Shown piece by piece: positions 1-8,024 of a DNA stretch of 64,000 bases (its first letter is position 1; the number at the start of each line of letters is the position of its first letter). A program made the translations under genes and the position numbers. The notes under the pieces were generated by a model. That model was not told where the DNA came from and made no database searches. It was given only the letters and a program-made list of their open reading frames with translations. Source of the stretch: Georgenia soli (lineage in GTDB: Bacteria > Actinomycetota > Actinomycetes > Actinomycetales > Actinomycetaceae); contig NZ_PDJI01000004.1 in NCBI RefSeq assembly GCF_002563695.1, positions 2,480,001-2,544,000 of the forward strand. Direction: 5' to 3'.

Positions 1-1
1 G

Positions 2-355
2 GCCACCCCGTTCGGCGTCAACTCCATGGCGCTCGCGGGCGCCGTCGCGGCCCTGAACTGCCAGGACCAGGTCAGGGACCGGGTGGAGCAGGTCGTCGCC
101 GAGCGCACCCGCGTGACCGCCGCCCTGGCTGAGCAGGGCTGGCAGATCCCCGACCCGCAGGGCAACTTCGTCTGGCTCGACCTCGGCCGGCGCGCCACCG
201 CGTTCGCGGACGCGGCGCGGGCGCGCGGGGTGCTCGTGCGGGCCTTCGCCGGCGAGGGCGTGCGCGTCTCGATGGGGGAGCGGGAGGGCAACGACCTCTT
301 CCTCGACATCGCGGCCGACTGGCTGCGCGACCGCGCGGGTCTGCCCGTCTCCTGA
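2..355 (+). CDS. Aminotransferase, class I/II, C-terminal part (HisC/Pat-like)
   Basis: This is the 3' end of a pyridoxal-phosphate aminotransferase; the N-terminal part with the PLP lysine lies outside the window. The visible 117 residues contain the GNFVWLDLG strand and a terminal RVSMGEREGND segment. In histidinol-phosphate and aromatic-amino-acid aminotransferases the equivalent arginine region binds the substrate carboxylate, so HisC or Pat is the likely class, but the two cannot be separated from this fragment. The gene is truncated by the window edge, not by the IS110 element: it ends with its own TGA at 353-355, which falls inside the 7-bp repeat TCCTGAC (350-356) also found at the other side of the element. 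Confidence 0.75.
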   Translation, partial: ATPFGVNSMALAGAVAALNCQDQVRDRVEQVVAERTRVTAALAEQGWQIPDPQGNFVWLDLGRRATAFADAARARGVLVRAFAGEGVRVSMGEREGNDLFLDIAADWLRDRAGLPVS

Positions 356-356
356 C

Positions 357-613
357 TGTGAGGATTCCTCTTGCAGCCTGTTGATGGTGGGCTGTGGGCG
401 GTGATTGCGGACGTGACCCTTCGACTGACTGGCTTCGTGCCTTGCGCGCGACTTGTCCGTTCGTGGTCGCCGGCCCCGGCCCAGCCGGAGCAGCTGGCCT
501 GATCAGGAGCTTGACCGTCGGCGTAGCCGCGCCGACGTGTCCCGTCACAGTCCTGCCGAAGCTCCGACCTGGACCGGAACCGTTTCGCGTCCGTCCAGGC
601 AACAGGAGAACGC
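357..613 (+). ncRNA. Candidate bridge RNA region of the IS110 element
   Basis: IS110-group elements encode a structured bridge RNA in the non-coding end upstream of the recombinase; it pairs with donor and target DNA. This stretch has no good ORF on the element strand and contains hairpin-forming sequences: GTCGGCG (517-523) against CGCCGAC (530-536), and the palindrome CCTGATCAGG (498-507). I could not assign the guide loops by eye; GGGCGG near 399 matches the reverse complement of part of the right flank (1701-1710), which is too short to be convincing. Placement rests on family knowledge, not on a recognised RNA fold. Confidence 0.4.
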
Positions 614-1675
614 ATGACCAGTGTGACCAGACTGTCCGAGGTTGTCGACGTCATCATCGGTGTCGACACCCATGTCCAGACCCACACCGCCGCGGCCGTC
701 GAGGCCCGCACCGGGGCGCTGCTAGGCCAGATCACGGTGGAGACGACCCCGGCCGGGTACGAGGAGCTGACCGCCTTCGCCGATGAGCACGCCGCCCTGC
801 GGGCCTGGGCGATCGAGGGCACCGGTGGCCACGGCGCGGGGCTGGCCCGTCACCTCGCCCATGACCAGGAGGTCGTGGTCGAGCTCGACCGGCCCGAGCG
901 GGCCCGCCGTCGCAACGGGGCCAAGTCCGACCCGCTCGACGCCGAGCGTGCCGCCCGGGAGGCGATGGCCCGGACCCGGTTGGGCACCCCGCGTGCGGGC
1001 GGGGACCGCCAGGCCCTGTCCGTCCTGCTCGCCGCCCGCCGCTCCGCGGTCGAGGCAGCCACCCTCGCTCAGCGTCAGCTCTTCAGCCTGGTCATCGCCG
1101 CCCCTGAACCGATCCGGGCCCGGTTCCGCGGAAAGAAGATTCCCGCCATGGTCGCCACCGCCGCCGTGTTGCGGCTGGACCCGTCCTGGGACACCGAGAC
1201 GACCACGACCGTGACCGTGCTGCGCTCTCTCGCCCGGCGTGCCCGTGACCTCGCCGCCGAGGCCGCGGAACACGAGAAGGCGATCCTGGCCATCGTGCGG
1301 GCCTGGCGCCCCGATCTCCTCGACCAGATCGGCGTCGGCCCCATCGTCGCCGCGACCGTGCTCTGCGCCTGGTCCCACCCCGGGCGGGTGCACTCCGAGG
1401 CCGCGTTCGCCATGCTCGCCGGCGTCGCCCCGATCCCCGCCAACAGTGGCCAGACCACCACCAGGTACCGCCTCAACCGCTACGGCGACCGCCAGCTCAA
1501 CCGCGCCCTGCACACCGTCGCCCTGTCCCGGCAGCGCTACCACCAGCCCACCCGCGACTACACCGCCCGCCGCACCAGCGAGGGCAAGACTCCGCGAGAG
1601 ATCAAACGCTGCCTCAAGCGCTACATCGCCCGAGACCTCTACCGACTCCTCGAGAACCCCTCACCCACCACTTGA
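614..1675 (+). CDS. IS110-family RuvC-like/serine transposase
   Basis: The 353-residue protein is full length for the family. The N-terminal RuvC-like DEDD domain has D18 in IGVDTH, E68 in AIEGTG, and D106/D109 in the KSDPLDAER motif. A coiled-coil linker follows (about residues 190-235). The C-terminal Tnp_20 domain begins at LDQIGVGPIVAATV and carries the conserved serine at about residue 278 in NSGQTTTRYR, the nucleophile in characterised members. All expected catalytic residues are present and the frame is open, so the enzyme is probably active or recently active. ATG 614 is preceded by AGGAGA (604-609). Confidence 0.95.
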   Translation: MTSVTRLSEVVDVIIGVDTHVQTHTAAAVEARTGALLGQITVETTPAGYEELTAFADEHAALRAWAIEGTGGHGAGLARHLAHDQEVVVELDRPERARRRNGAKSDPLDAERAAREAMARTRLGTPRAGGDRQALSVLLAARRSAVEAATLAQRQLFSLVIAAPEPIRARFRGKKIPAMVATAAVLRLDPSWDTETTTTVTVLRSLARRARDLAAEAAEHEKAILAIVRAWRPDLLDQIGVGPIVAATVLCAWSHPGRVHSEAAFAMLAGVAPIPANSGQTTTRYRLNRYGDRQLNRALHTVALSRQRYHQPTRDYTARRTSEGKTPREIKRCLKRYIARDLYRLLENPSPTT

Positions 1676-1715
1676 CGAACCATAGGAGCGTCGTCCTGAC
1701 GCCGCCCAGGCGCCC

Positions 1716-2579
1716 CTACCCCGCCAGGAGCGTCACCGCCACGAGCACCGAGAACACGATCTCCCCGACGCCGAGCGCAAGCGGGCGCACCGGGCGGCCC
1801 CGTCGCGCGCCGACCAGCGGGACGGCCGCGGCCCGCACAGCCAGGGCCGCCCAGACGACGGCGTGCGCCGCGCCGACCGTGCCCACCACGGCGAGCGCCG
1901 CCGTCGCCACGGCCCCGGCGAGGTGGAACGCCACCGAGGCGAGGAGGTAGGTGCGGTTGCCGCGCTCACGGATGTTGGTCTTGACGTACAGGACGGTGCC
2001 GAGGAAGTACGCCGTCACCAGGCCGGTCACCAGCCAGGTCCGCGCCCAGCCGGTCAGCGCCCCGTCGGGAGAGGTCCCCGGCAGCCCGACGGCGGAGCCG
2101 GGGGCGCCCCACCAGCCGGCGGTCCCGGCGTCGTAGGCGACCGCGGTCATGAGGCCGGCCGCGGTGACGGTGACGGCGTCGTTGAGGAGCGAGCGGTCCT
2201 TGCGGCGGGCCGAGCACCACAGCGTCACGGCGACCAGCGGGGCGTAGGGCAGCGCCCACACCGCCAGCGACGGGGCGGTGACCAGCAGCGCGGCGGCGAG
2301 GGGGACGGTGGCGAGGGCGTAGGTCCGAGCAGCGGGCAGGTAGCGCGGCCTGCGGCGCGACCGCAGCCACAGCCCGACGGCGAAGAACGCCAGGTAGCCG
2401 ACCCACCACAGCCCCAGCAGCGGGACGTGCGCCCACGCCGGGCCCGACAGTGCGATCCCGACGAGGGGCGGCACCGTGATCATGGCCCACGCGCCGTGCT
2501 GGTCGGGCACCCACCCGGGTGCGCGGCGGCGTCGTCCTGGACGCCTGGTGGCCGGCCGGCCCACGGTCGCTGAACTCAC
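1716..2579 (-). CDS. YwiC-like family membrane protein
   Basis: A polytopic inner-membrane protein of about 287 residues with roughly 8-9 hydrophobic helices. The conserved N-terminal signature WVPDQHGAWAM, just after a basic RRRRAP stretch, identifies the YwiC-like family (named after Bacillus YwiC). No biochemical function is known for the family; conservation of the QHGAW motif at the first helix suggests a transporter or enzyme-like role, which is inference. The GTG at 2577-2579 is chosen because it is the closest start upstream of the signature with GGAGG next to it; the spacing is unusually short, so the start is uncertain. It is convergent with the aminotransferase and now separated from it by the IS110 element. 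Confidence 0.75.
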   Translation of the reverse strand: MSSATVGRPATRRPGRRRRAPGWVPDQHGAWAMITVPPLVGIALSGPAWAHVPLLGLWWVGYLAFFAVGLWLRSRRRPRYLPAARTYALATVPLAAALLVTAPSLAVWALPYAPLVAVTLWCSARRKDRSLLNDAVTVTAAGLMTAVAYDAGTAGWWGAPGSAVGLPGTSPDGALTGWARTWLVTGLVTAYFLGTVLYVKTNIRERGNRTYLLASVAFHLAGAVATAALAVVGTVGAAHAVVWAALAVRAAAVPLVGARRGRPVRPLALGVGEIVFSVLVAVTLLAG

Positions 2580-2823
2580 CCCTCCACGAGTACCAGCGCG
2601 ACCGGTGCCCAGCTCCGCCGAAGGTCCCAGACAGCTGGGCCCGCGATCGGCCACCGGGCCCCGAGAGTCGTCGCACTCGGCGGGCCACCCGCAAGTGCTC
2701 CGCGCGCCCTCGCAATCAGGCACGAACGGCATGGGACAGCGGGAGACGCTGTGGAAACCTCCACCGGACGCAGCGGTGCCACCAGCCACGGCGGCCCATC
2801 TTTGGAGGAATCCACGAACCAGA

Positions 2824-2861
2824 GGTTACGGTGCCGTAGCCTACGCTGGCGTAGGTTACGG
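2824..2861. promoter_or_regulatory. Two overlapping palindromes, candidate TetR-type operators
   Basis: Palindrome 1 (2824-2841) is built on TACGG-TG-CCGTA. Palindrome 2 (2834-2861) has the core CCTACGC-TG-GCGTAGG, flanked by CCGTA on the left and TACGG on the right with a single mismatched pair, giving 13 of 14 paired positions. The two centres are 15 bp apart, so the sites share bases and would lie on neighbouring DNA faces. Paired, overlapping sites with TACG/CGTA half-sites are typical of TetR-family repressors. They lie 125-162 bp upstream of the pdhA start. No regulator gene is adjacent. Confidence 0.6.
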
Positions 2862-2890
2862 GCTGCCACCACCCACGGCGGTCCTGACGA

Positions 2891-2933
2891 ACCCGCCGCG
2901 CTCGCACGCACCCAAGTGCCGAGCGCGGCGGGT
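2891..2933 (+). promoter_or_regulatory. Leader hairpin upstream of pdhA
   Basis: ACCCGCCGCGCTCG (2891-2904) and CGAGCGCGGCGGGT (2920-2933) form a perfect 14-bp stem with a 15-nt loop. A smaller GCACG/CGTGC hairpin follows at about 2934-2951. No U-run follows, so a simple intrinsic terminator is unlikely. If transcription starts near the upstream operators, this would be in the mRNA leader and could affect attenuation or stability; that is inference. Confidence 0.4.
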
Positions 2934-2985
2934 GCACGTGAGGTACCGTGCGGCGCACGAGGCGCCGTTGCCGAGGAGGACACGC

Positions 2986-4134
2986 TTGACCGAGCCGCTC
3001 ACCGTCCAGCCGGGGACTGCGTCAGATCCCACGACGATCGTCCAGCTCCTCGATGCCGAAGGGCACCGTCACCACCACCCCGAGTACGGCCCCTTCGCCG
3101 CCGATCTCGATGCCGACGCCCTGCGCGCGATGTATCGGGACATGGTTCTCACGCGCGCGTTCGACACCCAGGCCACCTCCCTGCAGCGGCAGGGTGAGCT
3201 CGGCCTGTGGGCGCCGTGCCTGGGTCAGGAGGGCGCCCAGATCGGGTCCGCCCACGCCCTGGCCCCGCGTGACTTCGTCTTCCCCTCCTACCGCGAGCAC
3301 GGCGTCGCGCTCGTGCGGGGGGTCGACCTGCGCGACCTGCTCCCGCTCTTCCGCGGCACGCGCCACGGCGGCTGGGACCCGCGGGCGCACAACTTCCACC
3401 TGTACTCGATCGTCATCGGCTCCCACACGCTCCACGCCGTCGGGTACGCCATGGGGGTCCAGCGCGACGGCGACGTCGGGACCGGCGACCCGGAGCGCGA
3501 CCGCGCCGTCGTCGCCTACTTCGGCGACGGCGCCACCTCCCAGGGCGACGTGAGCGAGGCCCTCGTCTTCGCGGCCTCCGCGAACGCGCCCGTCGTGTTC
3601 TTCGTCCAGAACAACCACTGGGCGATCTCGGTGCCCACCACCGTCCAGTCGCGCGTGCCGCTGGCCCAGCGCGGCCCCGGCTTCGGGGTGCCGTCGGTAC
3701 GGGTGGACGGCAACGACCCGATCGCCTGCTACGCGGTGACGCGCGCGGCGCTCGAGCGGGCCCGCTCCGGCGCCGGCCCCTCCTTCGTCGAGGCCGTGAC
3801 CTACAGGATGGGGGCGCACACCACCTCCGACGACCCGACGCGCTACCGCGACCGCGCCGAGGAGGACCTGTGGCGCGCCAAGGACCCGATCGCGCGCCTC
3901 AAGGCCCACCTGCTGGCCGAGTCGCTCGCCGACGAGGCGTTCCTCGCCGGCGTCGACGAGGAGGCCGACGAGCTCGCCGCCGCCGTCCGGGACCACTGCC
4001 GCACCCTCGAGGCCGGACCGCCCGAGCAGCTCTTCGACCACGTCTACACCGCGCCCCACCCGCTGGTGGCGGAGGAACGCGCGCAGATGACCGAGTTCGA
4101 GGCCGGCTTCGCCGACGAGGAGGGGGCCCGATGA
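2986..4134 (+). CDS. pdhA: Pyruvate/branched-chain 2-oxoacid dehydrogenase E1 subunit alpha
   Basis: Thiamine-diphosphate-dependent alpha subunit of the heterotetrameric E1, which decarboxylates a 2-oxoacid and passes the acyl group to lipoyl-E2. The 382-residue product has the TPP-binding motif starting GDGATSQGD and ending QNNHWAIS, the usual GDG-X(about 26)-NN spacing. The start is a TTG at 2986 with an excellent ribosome binding site GAGGAGGA (2973-2980) five bases upstream; earlier in-frame ATG codons lie in non-coding-looking sequence with the leader palindromes. It overlaps pdhB by the ATGA tetranucleotide. Pyruvate versus branched-chain 2-oxoacid specificity cannot be read from sequence. 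Confidence 0.92.
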   Translation: MTEPLTVQPGTASDPTTIVQLLDAEGHRHHHPEYGPFAADLDADALRAMYRDMVLTRAFDTQATSLQRQGELGLWAPCLGQEGAQIGSAHALAPRDFVFPSYREHGVALVRGVDLRDLLPLFRGTRHGGWDPRAHNFHLYSIVIGSHTLHAVGYAMGVQRDGDVGTGDPERDRAVVAYFGDGATSQGDVSEALVFAASANAPVVFFVQNNHWAISVPTTVQSRVPLAQRGPGFGVPSVRVDGNDPIACYAVTRAALERARSGAGPSFVEAVTYRMGAHTTSDDPTRYRDRAEEDLWRAKDPIARLKAHLLAESLADEAFLAGVDEEADELAAAVRDHCRTLEAGPPEQLFDHVYTAPHPLVAEERAQMTEFEAGFADEEGAR

Positions 4135-5129
4135 CCGCCACGGCTCTCGCCCGCGCCATCAACGCCGGGCTGCGCGCCGCCATGGAGCGCGACGACAAGG
4201 TCATCCTCATGGGCGAGGACATCGGACCGCTCGGTGGCGTGTTCCGCGTGACCGACGGCCTGCACAAGGACTTCGGGCCCGACCGCGTGGTCGACACCCC
4301 GCTGGCCGAGTCCGGCATCGTCGGCACGGCCATCGGCCTCGCCATGGCCGGGTACCGGCCCGTGTGCGAGATCCAGTTCGACGGCTTCATCTTCCCGGCC
4401 TTCGACCAGATCACCACCCAGCTCGCCAAGCTCACCTACCGCTCGCTCGGTGACCTGCAGATGCCGGTCGTCATCCGGGTGCCCTTCGGCGGCGGCATCG
4501 GCGCGATCGAGCACCACAGCGAGTCCCCGGAGGCGCTGTTCGCGCACACGCCCGGGCTGCGCATCGTCGCCCCGGCCACCGCCGCGGACGGCTTCACGAT
4601 GATCCAGCAGGCCATCGCCTCGCCGGACCCCGTGCTGTTCCTCGAGCCGAAGTCCCGCTACTGGGACAAGGCCGACGTCGACCTCCAGGCGGAGGTGGAC
4701 CTCTCCGAGACCGGCGTGACCACCGGCCTGCACGCGGCCCGCGTGGTGCGCCCCGGGTCGCACGCGACCGTCGTCGGGTACGGCCCTACCGTCAAGACGC
4801 TGCTCGCGGCCGCGGAGGTCGCCGCCGGGGAGGGGACGGAGCTGGAGGTCATCGACCTGCGGTCCGTCTCGCCGATCGACTTCGACGCGATCACCGCCTC
4901 GGTGCAGCGCACCGGCCGGCTCGTCGTCGCGCACGAGGCGCCGACGTTCTTCGGCCCGGGCGCCGAGATCGCGGCGCGCGTCACCGAGCGGTGCTTCTAC
5001 CACCTCGAGGCCCCGGTGCTGCGGGTCGGCGGCTACCACACGCCGTACCCCACCGCGAAGCACGAGGAGTCCTACCTGCCCAACCTCGACAGGGTCCTCG
5101 ACGCCGTCGACCGCGTCCTCGCCTACTGA
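4131..5129 (+). CDS. pdhB: 2-oxoacid dehydrogenase E1 subunit beta
   Basis: Beta subunit of the alpha2beta2 E1 component. The 332-residue length is normal. The N-terminal pyrimidine-binding domain includes LMGEDIGPLGGVF and the conserved DTPLAESGIVGTAIG segment with the catalytic-site Glu; the C-terminal transketolase domain has EVIDLRSVSPID and ends with the TPYPTAKHEESYLP segment that contacts E2/lipoyl groups in this family. The ATG overlaps the pdhA stop, so the two subunits are probably translationally coupled for equal stoichiometry. Transcribed with pdhC, 69 bp downstream. Confidence 0.93.
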   Translation: MTATALARAINAGLRAAMERDDKVILMGEDIGPLGGVFRVTDGLHKDFGPDRVVDTPLAESGIVGTAIGLAMAGYRPVCEIQFDGFIFPAFDQITTQLAKLTYRSLGDLQMPVVIRVPFGGGIGAIEHHSESPEALFAHTPGLRIVAPATAADGFTMIQQAIASPDPVLFLEPKSRYWDKADVDLQAEVDLSETGVTTGLHAARVVRPGSHATVVGYGPTVKTLLAAAEVAAGEGTELEVIDLRSVSPIDFDAITASVQRTGRLVVAHEAPTFFGPGAEIAARVTERCFYHLEAPVLRVGGYHTPYPTAKHEESYLPNLDRVLDAVDRVLAY

Positions 5130-5198
5130 CGTCGCAGCCCACCCGAACCTGACAGCGGCCGCGCCGGCGGCCGGACCGTACCTGAAGGAGCCGTACCC

Positions 5199-6794
5199 GT
5201 GCCGAGCTACCAGCAGTTCCGACTCCCGGACGTCGGCGAGGGCCTGACCGAGGCCGACATCGTCACCTGGTCCGTGGCCGAGGGCGACACGGTGGCCGTC
5301 AACCAGCAGCTCTGCGAGATCGAGACGGCCAAGTCCGTCGTCGAGCTGCCGAGCCCCTACGCCGGCCAGGTCCACCAGCTGCTGGTGCCCGAGGGCACCA
5401 CGGTGGAGGTCGGGGCCCCGATCGTCGTCATCGACGTCGACCCCGGCGGTCCCGCGCCCGACGGCGGAGCCGCCCCCGCGAGCGCCGAGCCGTCGGCCGC
5501 CGCAGGGTCGGACGACGGCGGTACCGGCGACGGCGGTGCGGGCGAGGGCGCGGACAGCTCCGGCAGCGTCCTGGTCGGCTATGGCACCCGGCCAGCGTCC
5601 GTCGGCCGTCGTCCGCGCAGGTCCGCCGTGAGCCACGACGGCGCACCCGCCGCCCCGGCGCGCGACAGCCGTCCGCAGGGTTCCGCACCCGCCGTGCCCG
5701 CGAGCGCGTCGTCCGACAAGGCGCCGGCGGTGACCTCTCCCCGCACCGTCCCCGCCGCGTCCACGCCCGGCACCGTCCCGGCCGCGTCCACGCCGCGCTC
5801 GCCGTCGCCGGCCGGCTCGGCCTCCGCGCCGCGCTCGCCGTCGCCGGCCGGCTCGGCCTCCGCGCCGAGCCCCGCCGGCCCGGGCGCCGTACGGGTCCTG
5901 GCGAAGCCCCCGGTCCGCAAGCTGGCGAAGGACCTCGGGGTCGACCTCACCACGGTCGGCGGCAGCGGGCCCGGCGGGATCATCACCCGCGAGGACGTGA
6001 TGGCCCAGCAGGCCCGGACCGAGGCGCAGCCGCTGGCCACCTACCCCGGCGACGAGGAGCCCTGGCTCGAGGGCGGGACCGTCTCGGCCGACGGCCGCCA
6101 GACCCGGGTGCCGGCCCGCTCGGTACGGAAGCGGACCGCGGAGGCGATGGTCGCCTCGGCGTTCACCGCGCCGCACGTGACGGTCTTCCACACGGTCGAC
6201 GTCACCCGCACGATGAAGCTCGTCGAGCGGCTCAAGCAGGGCAAGGAGTTCGCGGACGTCCACGTGACGCCGCTGCTCATCGTCATGAAGGCGTTCATCC
6301 ACGCGGTGCGCCGCCACCCCGAGGTCAACGCCTCCTGGGACAACGCCACCAACGAGATCGTCTACAAGCACTACATGAACCTCGGCATCGCGGCCGCGAC
6401 GCCCCGGGGGCTGGTGGTGCCGAACATCAAGAACGCCAACCGCATGAAGCTCCACGAGCTCGCGGTGGCGCTCGGCGAGCTGACCGCCAAGGCCCGGGCC
6501 GGCAAGACCTCGCCCCAGGACATGTCGGACGGGACGATCTCGATCACCAACGTCGGGGTCTTCGGGATCGACACCGGCACCCCGATCCTCAACCCGGGTG
6601 AGTCCGTGATCCTCGCGTTCGGGGCGATCCGCCGCCAGCCGTGGGTGCACAAGGGCCAGGTGAAGCCGCGCTGGGTCACCCAGCTGGCGCTGTCCATGGA
6701 CCACCGGCTGGTCGACGGCGGCCTGGGCGCCAGGGTGCTCGCCGACGTCGCGAAGGTGCTGGAGGACCCGTCCCAGGCGCTCGTCTGGAGCTGA
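5199..6794 (+). CDS. pdhC: Dihydrolipoamide acyltransferase E2
   Basis: Core acyltransferase of the complex, 531 residues. Order of domains: lipoyl domain (about 1-80) with the lipoylated Lys in EIETAKSVVE near residue 48; a long Ala/Pro/Ser linker (about 85-230) containing a duplicated 12-residue block; the peripheral-subunit-binding domain (about 230-267, PPVRKLAKDLGVDL ... GSGPGGIITRED); and the catalytic domain, with the active-site HxxxDG as DHRLVDG (His about 502). GTG 5199 is supported by GAAGGAG (5184-5190). No E3 gene follows, so lipoamide dehydrogenase must be encoded elsewhere. Could equally be a branched-chain E2 (bkdC). Confidence 0.93.
   Translation: MPSYQQFRLPDVGEGLTEADIVTWSVAEGDTVAVNQQLCEIETAKSVVELPSPYAGQVHQLLVPEGTTVEVGAPIVVIDVDPGGPAPDGGAAPASAEPSAAAGSDDGGTGDGGAGEGADSSGSVLVGYGTRPASVGRRPRRSAVSHDGAPAAPARDSRPQGSAPAVPASASSDKAPAVTSPRTVPAASTPGTVPAASTPRSPSPAGSASAPRSPSPAGSASAPSPAGPGAVRVLAKPPVRKLAKDLGVDLTTVGGSGPGGIITREDVMAQQARTEAQPLATYPGDEEPWLEGGTVSADGRQTRVPARSVRKRTAEAMVASAFTAPHVTVFHTVDVTRTMKLVERLKQGKEFADVHVTPLLIVMKAFIHAVRRHPEVNASWDNATNEIVYKHYMNLGIAAATPRGLVVPNIKNANRMKLHELAVALGELTAKARAGKTSPQDMSDGTISITNVGVFGIDTGTPILNPGESVILAFGAIRRQPWVHKGQVKPRWVTQLALSMDHRLVDGGLGARVLADVAKVLEDPSQALVWS
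5792..5863 (+). repeat. Tandem 36-bp repeat in the pdhC linker
   Basis: Two near-perfect copies of a 36-bp unit encode the 12-residue block PRSPSPAGSASA twice. It lies in the flexible E2 linker, where length variation by slippage is tolerated. Confidence 0.85.
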
Positions 6795-6884
6795 GCACCG
6801 CACCGGTACGCCGCGCCACACCCGCGCTCGCGCTCGCCGAGCCACACCCCGCGCCGCGCTGGCCGAGCCAACCCGCACGTCGAG

Positions 6885-6932
6885 AACGCCCTAAGTGCTC
6901 GTTCCCACGCGGAAACGAGCACTTAGGGCGTT
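6885..6932. terminator. Large palindrome between convergent genes, likely bidirectional terminator
   Basis: AACGCCCTAAGTGCTCGTT (6885-6903) is perfectly complementary to 6914-6932, giving a 19-bp stem with a 10-nt loop. It sits between pdhC (plus) and the FAD reductase gene (minus), where both operons must stop. The stem is far longer and more AT-rich than needed for termination and starts with AA / ends with TT, resembling mobile REP-type palindromes; see findings. Just upstream (6823-6838) is a 16-bp word also found beside the palindrome at 24328-24387. Confidence 0.65.
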
Positions 6933-7004
6933 GTCGGGCGCCGGGCGCCGGGCGCCTGGCTGCCGAGCGGCAGAGCCACGGCGGGGCAAGCGAGCGACGG
7001 CGCC

Positions 7005-8024
7005 TCAGCGGCCGATCTGCCGGACCGCCGCCGTGAAGACCGGCGGCAGCGCCCGGGCGGCCGGCACGAGCGCCCGGCGCAGGGGCGGGACCGACGCGGC
7101 CACCACCAGCACCTCGGTGAGCAGCCGGTAGCGCCGCACGATCCGGCGCCACCGCGCCTCGTAGTCCTCCGGCCGACCGGCGACGATCGCCGCGACAGCC
7201 GCCTCCGCCTGGGCCAGCGCCAGCGAGACGCCCTCGCCCGTCAGGGCGTCGACGTAGCCCCCGGCGTCCCCGACGAGCAGCACCCGCCCGGCCACCCGGC
7301 GACGGGACCGCTGCCGCAGCGGTCCCGCCCCGCGCACGGTCGTGGTGGCCTCCGCGCCGCCGAGCCGGTCGAGCAGCACCGGGAACGCGGCGAGCTGGTC
7401 CGCGTACGGGCGCCGGTCCGAGGTCAGCAGCGCCACCCCCACCTCGTCCGGCCCCACGGGCGTCACGTACGCCTCGGCGCGGTCGGCCCAGTGGACCTCC
7501 ACCAGGTCCGTCCACGGCGCGACCCGGACGTGCCGGCGCAGCCCGAACCGGCGTGGGCCGCGCGCGGGGGCCGCCAGCCCCAGCCGGTGGCGCAGGGGGG
7601 AGAGCAGCCCGTCGGCCACCACCAGGTGCCCGGCCGGGGTGCCGTCGACCTCGACGCCGTCGCGATGCTGGACGATCTCGCCGACCCTGCCCCGCTCCAC
7701 CGGCACCCCGGCGGCGTCGACGGCCTCGCGCAGCGCGGCGTGCAGCACGGTGCGGCGGACCCCGCGGCCCGGGCCGGCGGGGAAGCAGGCCTCGGCGGCT
7801 GCGCCGTCGGAGAGGTACCGGATCCCGTGGAGCGGCTGGCCGGCCGGGTCCACCCCCAGACCCGCCAGGCGGGCGACGGCGGCCGGCATGAGCCCCTCGC
7901 CGCAGGCCTTGTCGATCGGGGCGGGGCGCGGCTCCCGGACGACGACGGAGAGCCCCGCACGGGCGCCGTGCAGCGCGGTGGCCAGCCCGGCGGGACCGCC
8001 CCCGGCCACGATCAGGTCGATCAC
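7005..8024 (-). CDS. FAD-dependent oxidoreductase, geranylgeranyl-reductase/SrsC-like
   Basis: A 339-residue flavoprotein with the N-terminal dinucleotide-binding motif GGGPAG (residues 8-13) and the second FAD motif LLVGDAGGYVDALTGEGV, diagnostic of the PHBH/geranylgeranyl-reductase superfamily. It starts with GTG at 8024, overlapping the methyltransferase stop as GTGA. In phenolic-lipid clusters (srs in Streptomyces griseus, agq in Actinoplanes) the flavoprotein hydroxylates the alkylresorcinol ring; geranylgeranyl reductases instead saturate prenyl chains. Either role fits here because a prenyltransferase is next door. The last gene of the minus-strand operon. Confidence 0.85.
   Translation of the reverse strand: MIDLIVAGGGPAGLATALHGARAGLSVVVREPRPAPIDKACGEGLMPAAVARLAGLGVDPAGQPLHGIRYLSDGAAAEACFPAGPGRGVRRTVLHAALREAVDAAGVPVERGRVGEIVQHRDGVEVDGTPAGHLVVADGLLSPLRHRLGLAAPARGPRRFGLRRHVRVAPWTDLVEVHWADRAEAYVTPVGPDEVGVALLTSDRRPYADQLAAFPVLLDRLGGAEATTTVRGAGPLRQRSRRRVAGRVLLVGDAGGYVDALTGEGVSLALAQAEAAVAAIVAGRPEDYEARWRRIVRRYRLLTEVLVVAASVPPLRRALVPAARALPPVFTAAVRQIGR

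Larger units (their letters stand above)
357..1693 (+). mobile_element. IS110-family insertion sequence
   Basis: One intact transposase gene is flanked by about 257 bp of non-coding DNA upstream and only about 18 bp downstream, the layout of the IS110 group (as opposed to IS1111). The 7-bp word TCCTGAC occurs at 350-356 and 1694-1700 and probably marks the two junctions. Removing the sequence between the repeats would put the aminotransferase stop and the stop of the convergent YwiC-like gene about 20 bp apart, a plausible pre-insertion arrangement. IS110 elements lack the terminal inverted repeats and target duplications of DDE elements, so exact ends are uncertain by several bases. Confidence 0.7.
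2580..2985. other. Non-coding region upstream of pdhA
   Basis: About 400 bp with no supported gene between the YwiC-like start (minus strand) and pdhA. ORFs crossing it have atypical composition and no recognisable product. It holds the promoters of both genes, a pair of overlapping palindromes (2824-2861) and a 14-bp-stem hairpin (2891-2933), each listed separately. Base composition is slightly less GC-rich than the coding DNA around it. Confidence 0.7.

Noticed and set aside
2..355. Aminotransferase inactivated by the IS110 insertion
   Set aside because: Its reading frame ends normally with a TGA before the element; truncation is due to the window edge.
2576..2983. Minus-strand ORF in the pdhA upstream region
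   Set aside because: Runs through strong palindromes and hairpins, no ribosome binding site and no recognisable product.
4044..6878. 944-codon minus-strand open frame antisense to pdhBC
   Set aside because: Composition is repetitive Arg/Gly/Asp with no domain; it is the high-GC shadow of pdhB and pdhC, which have complete motifs.
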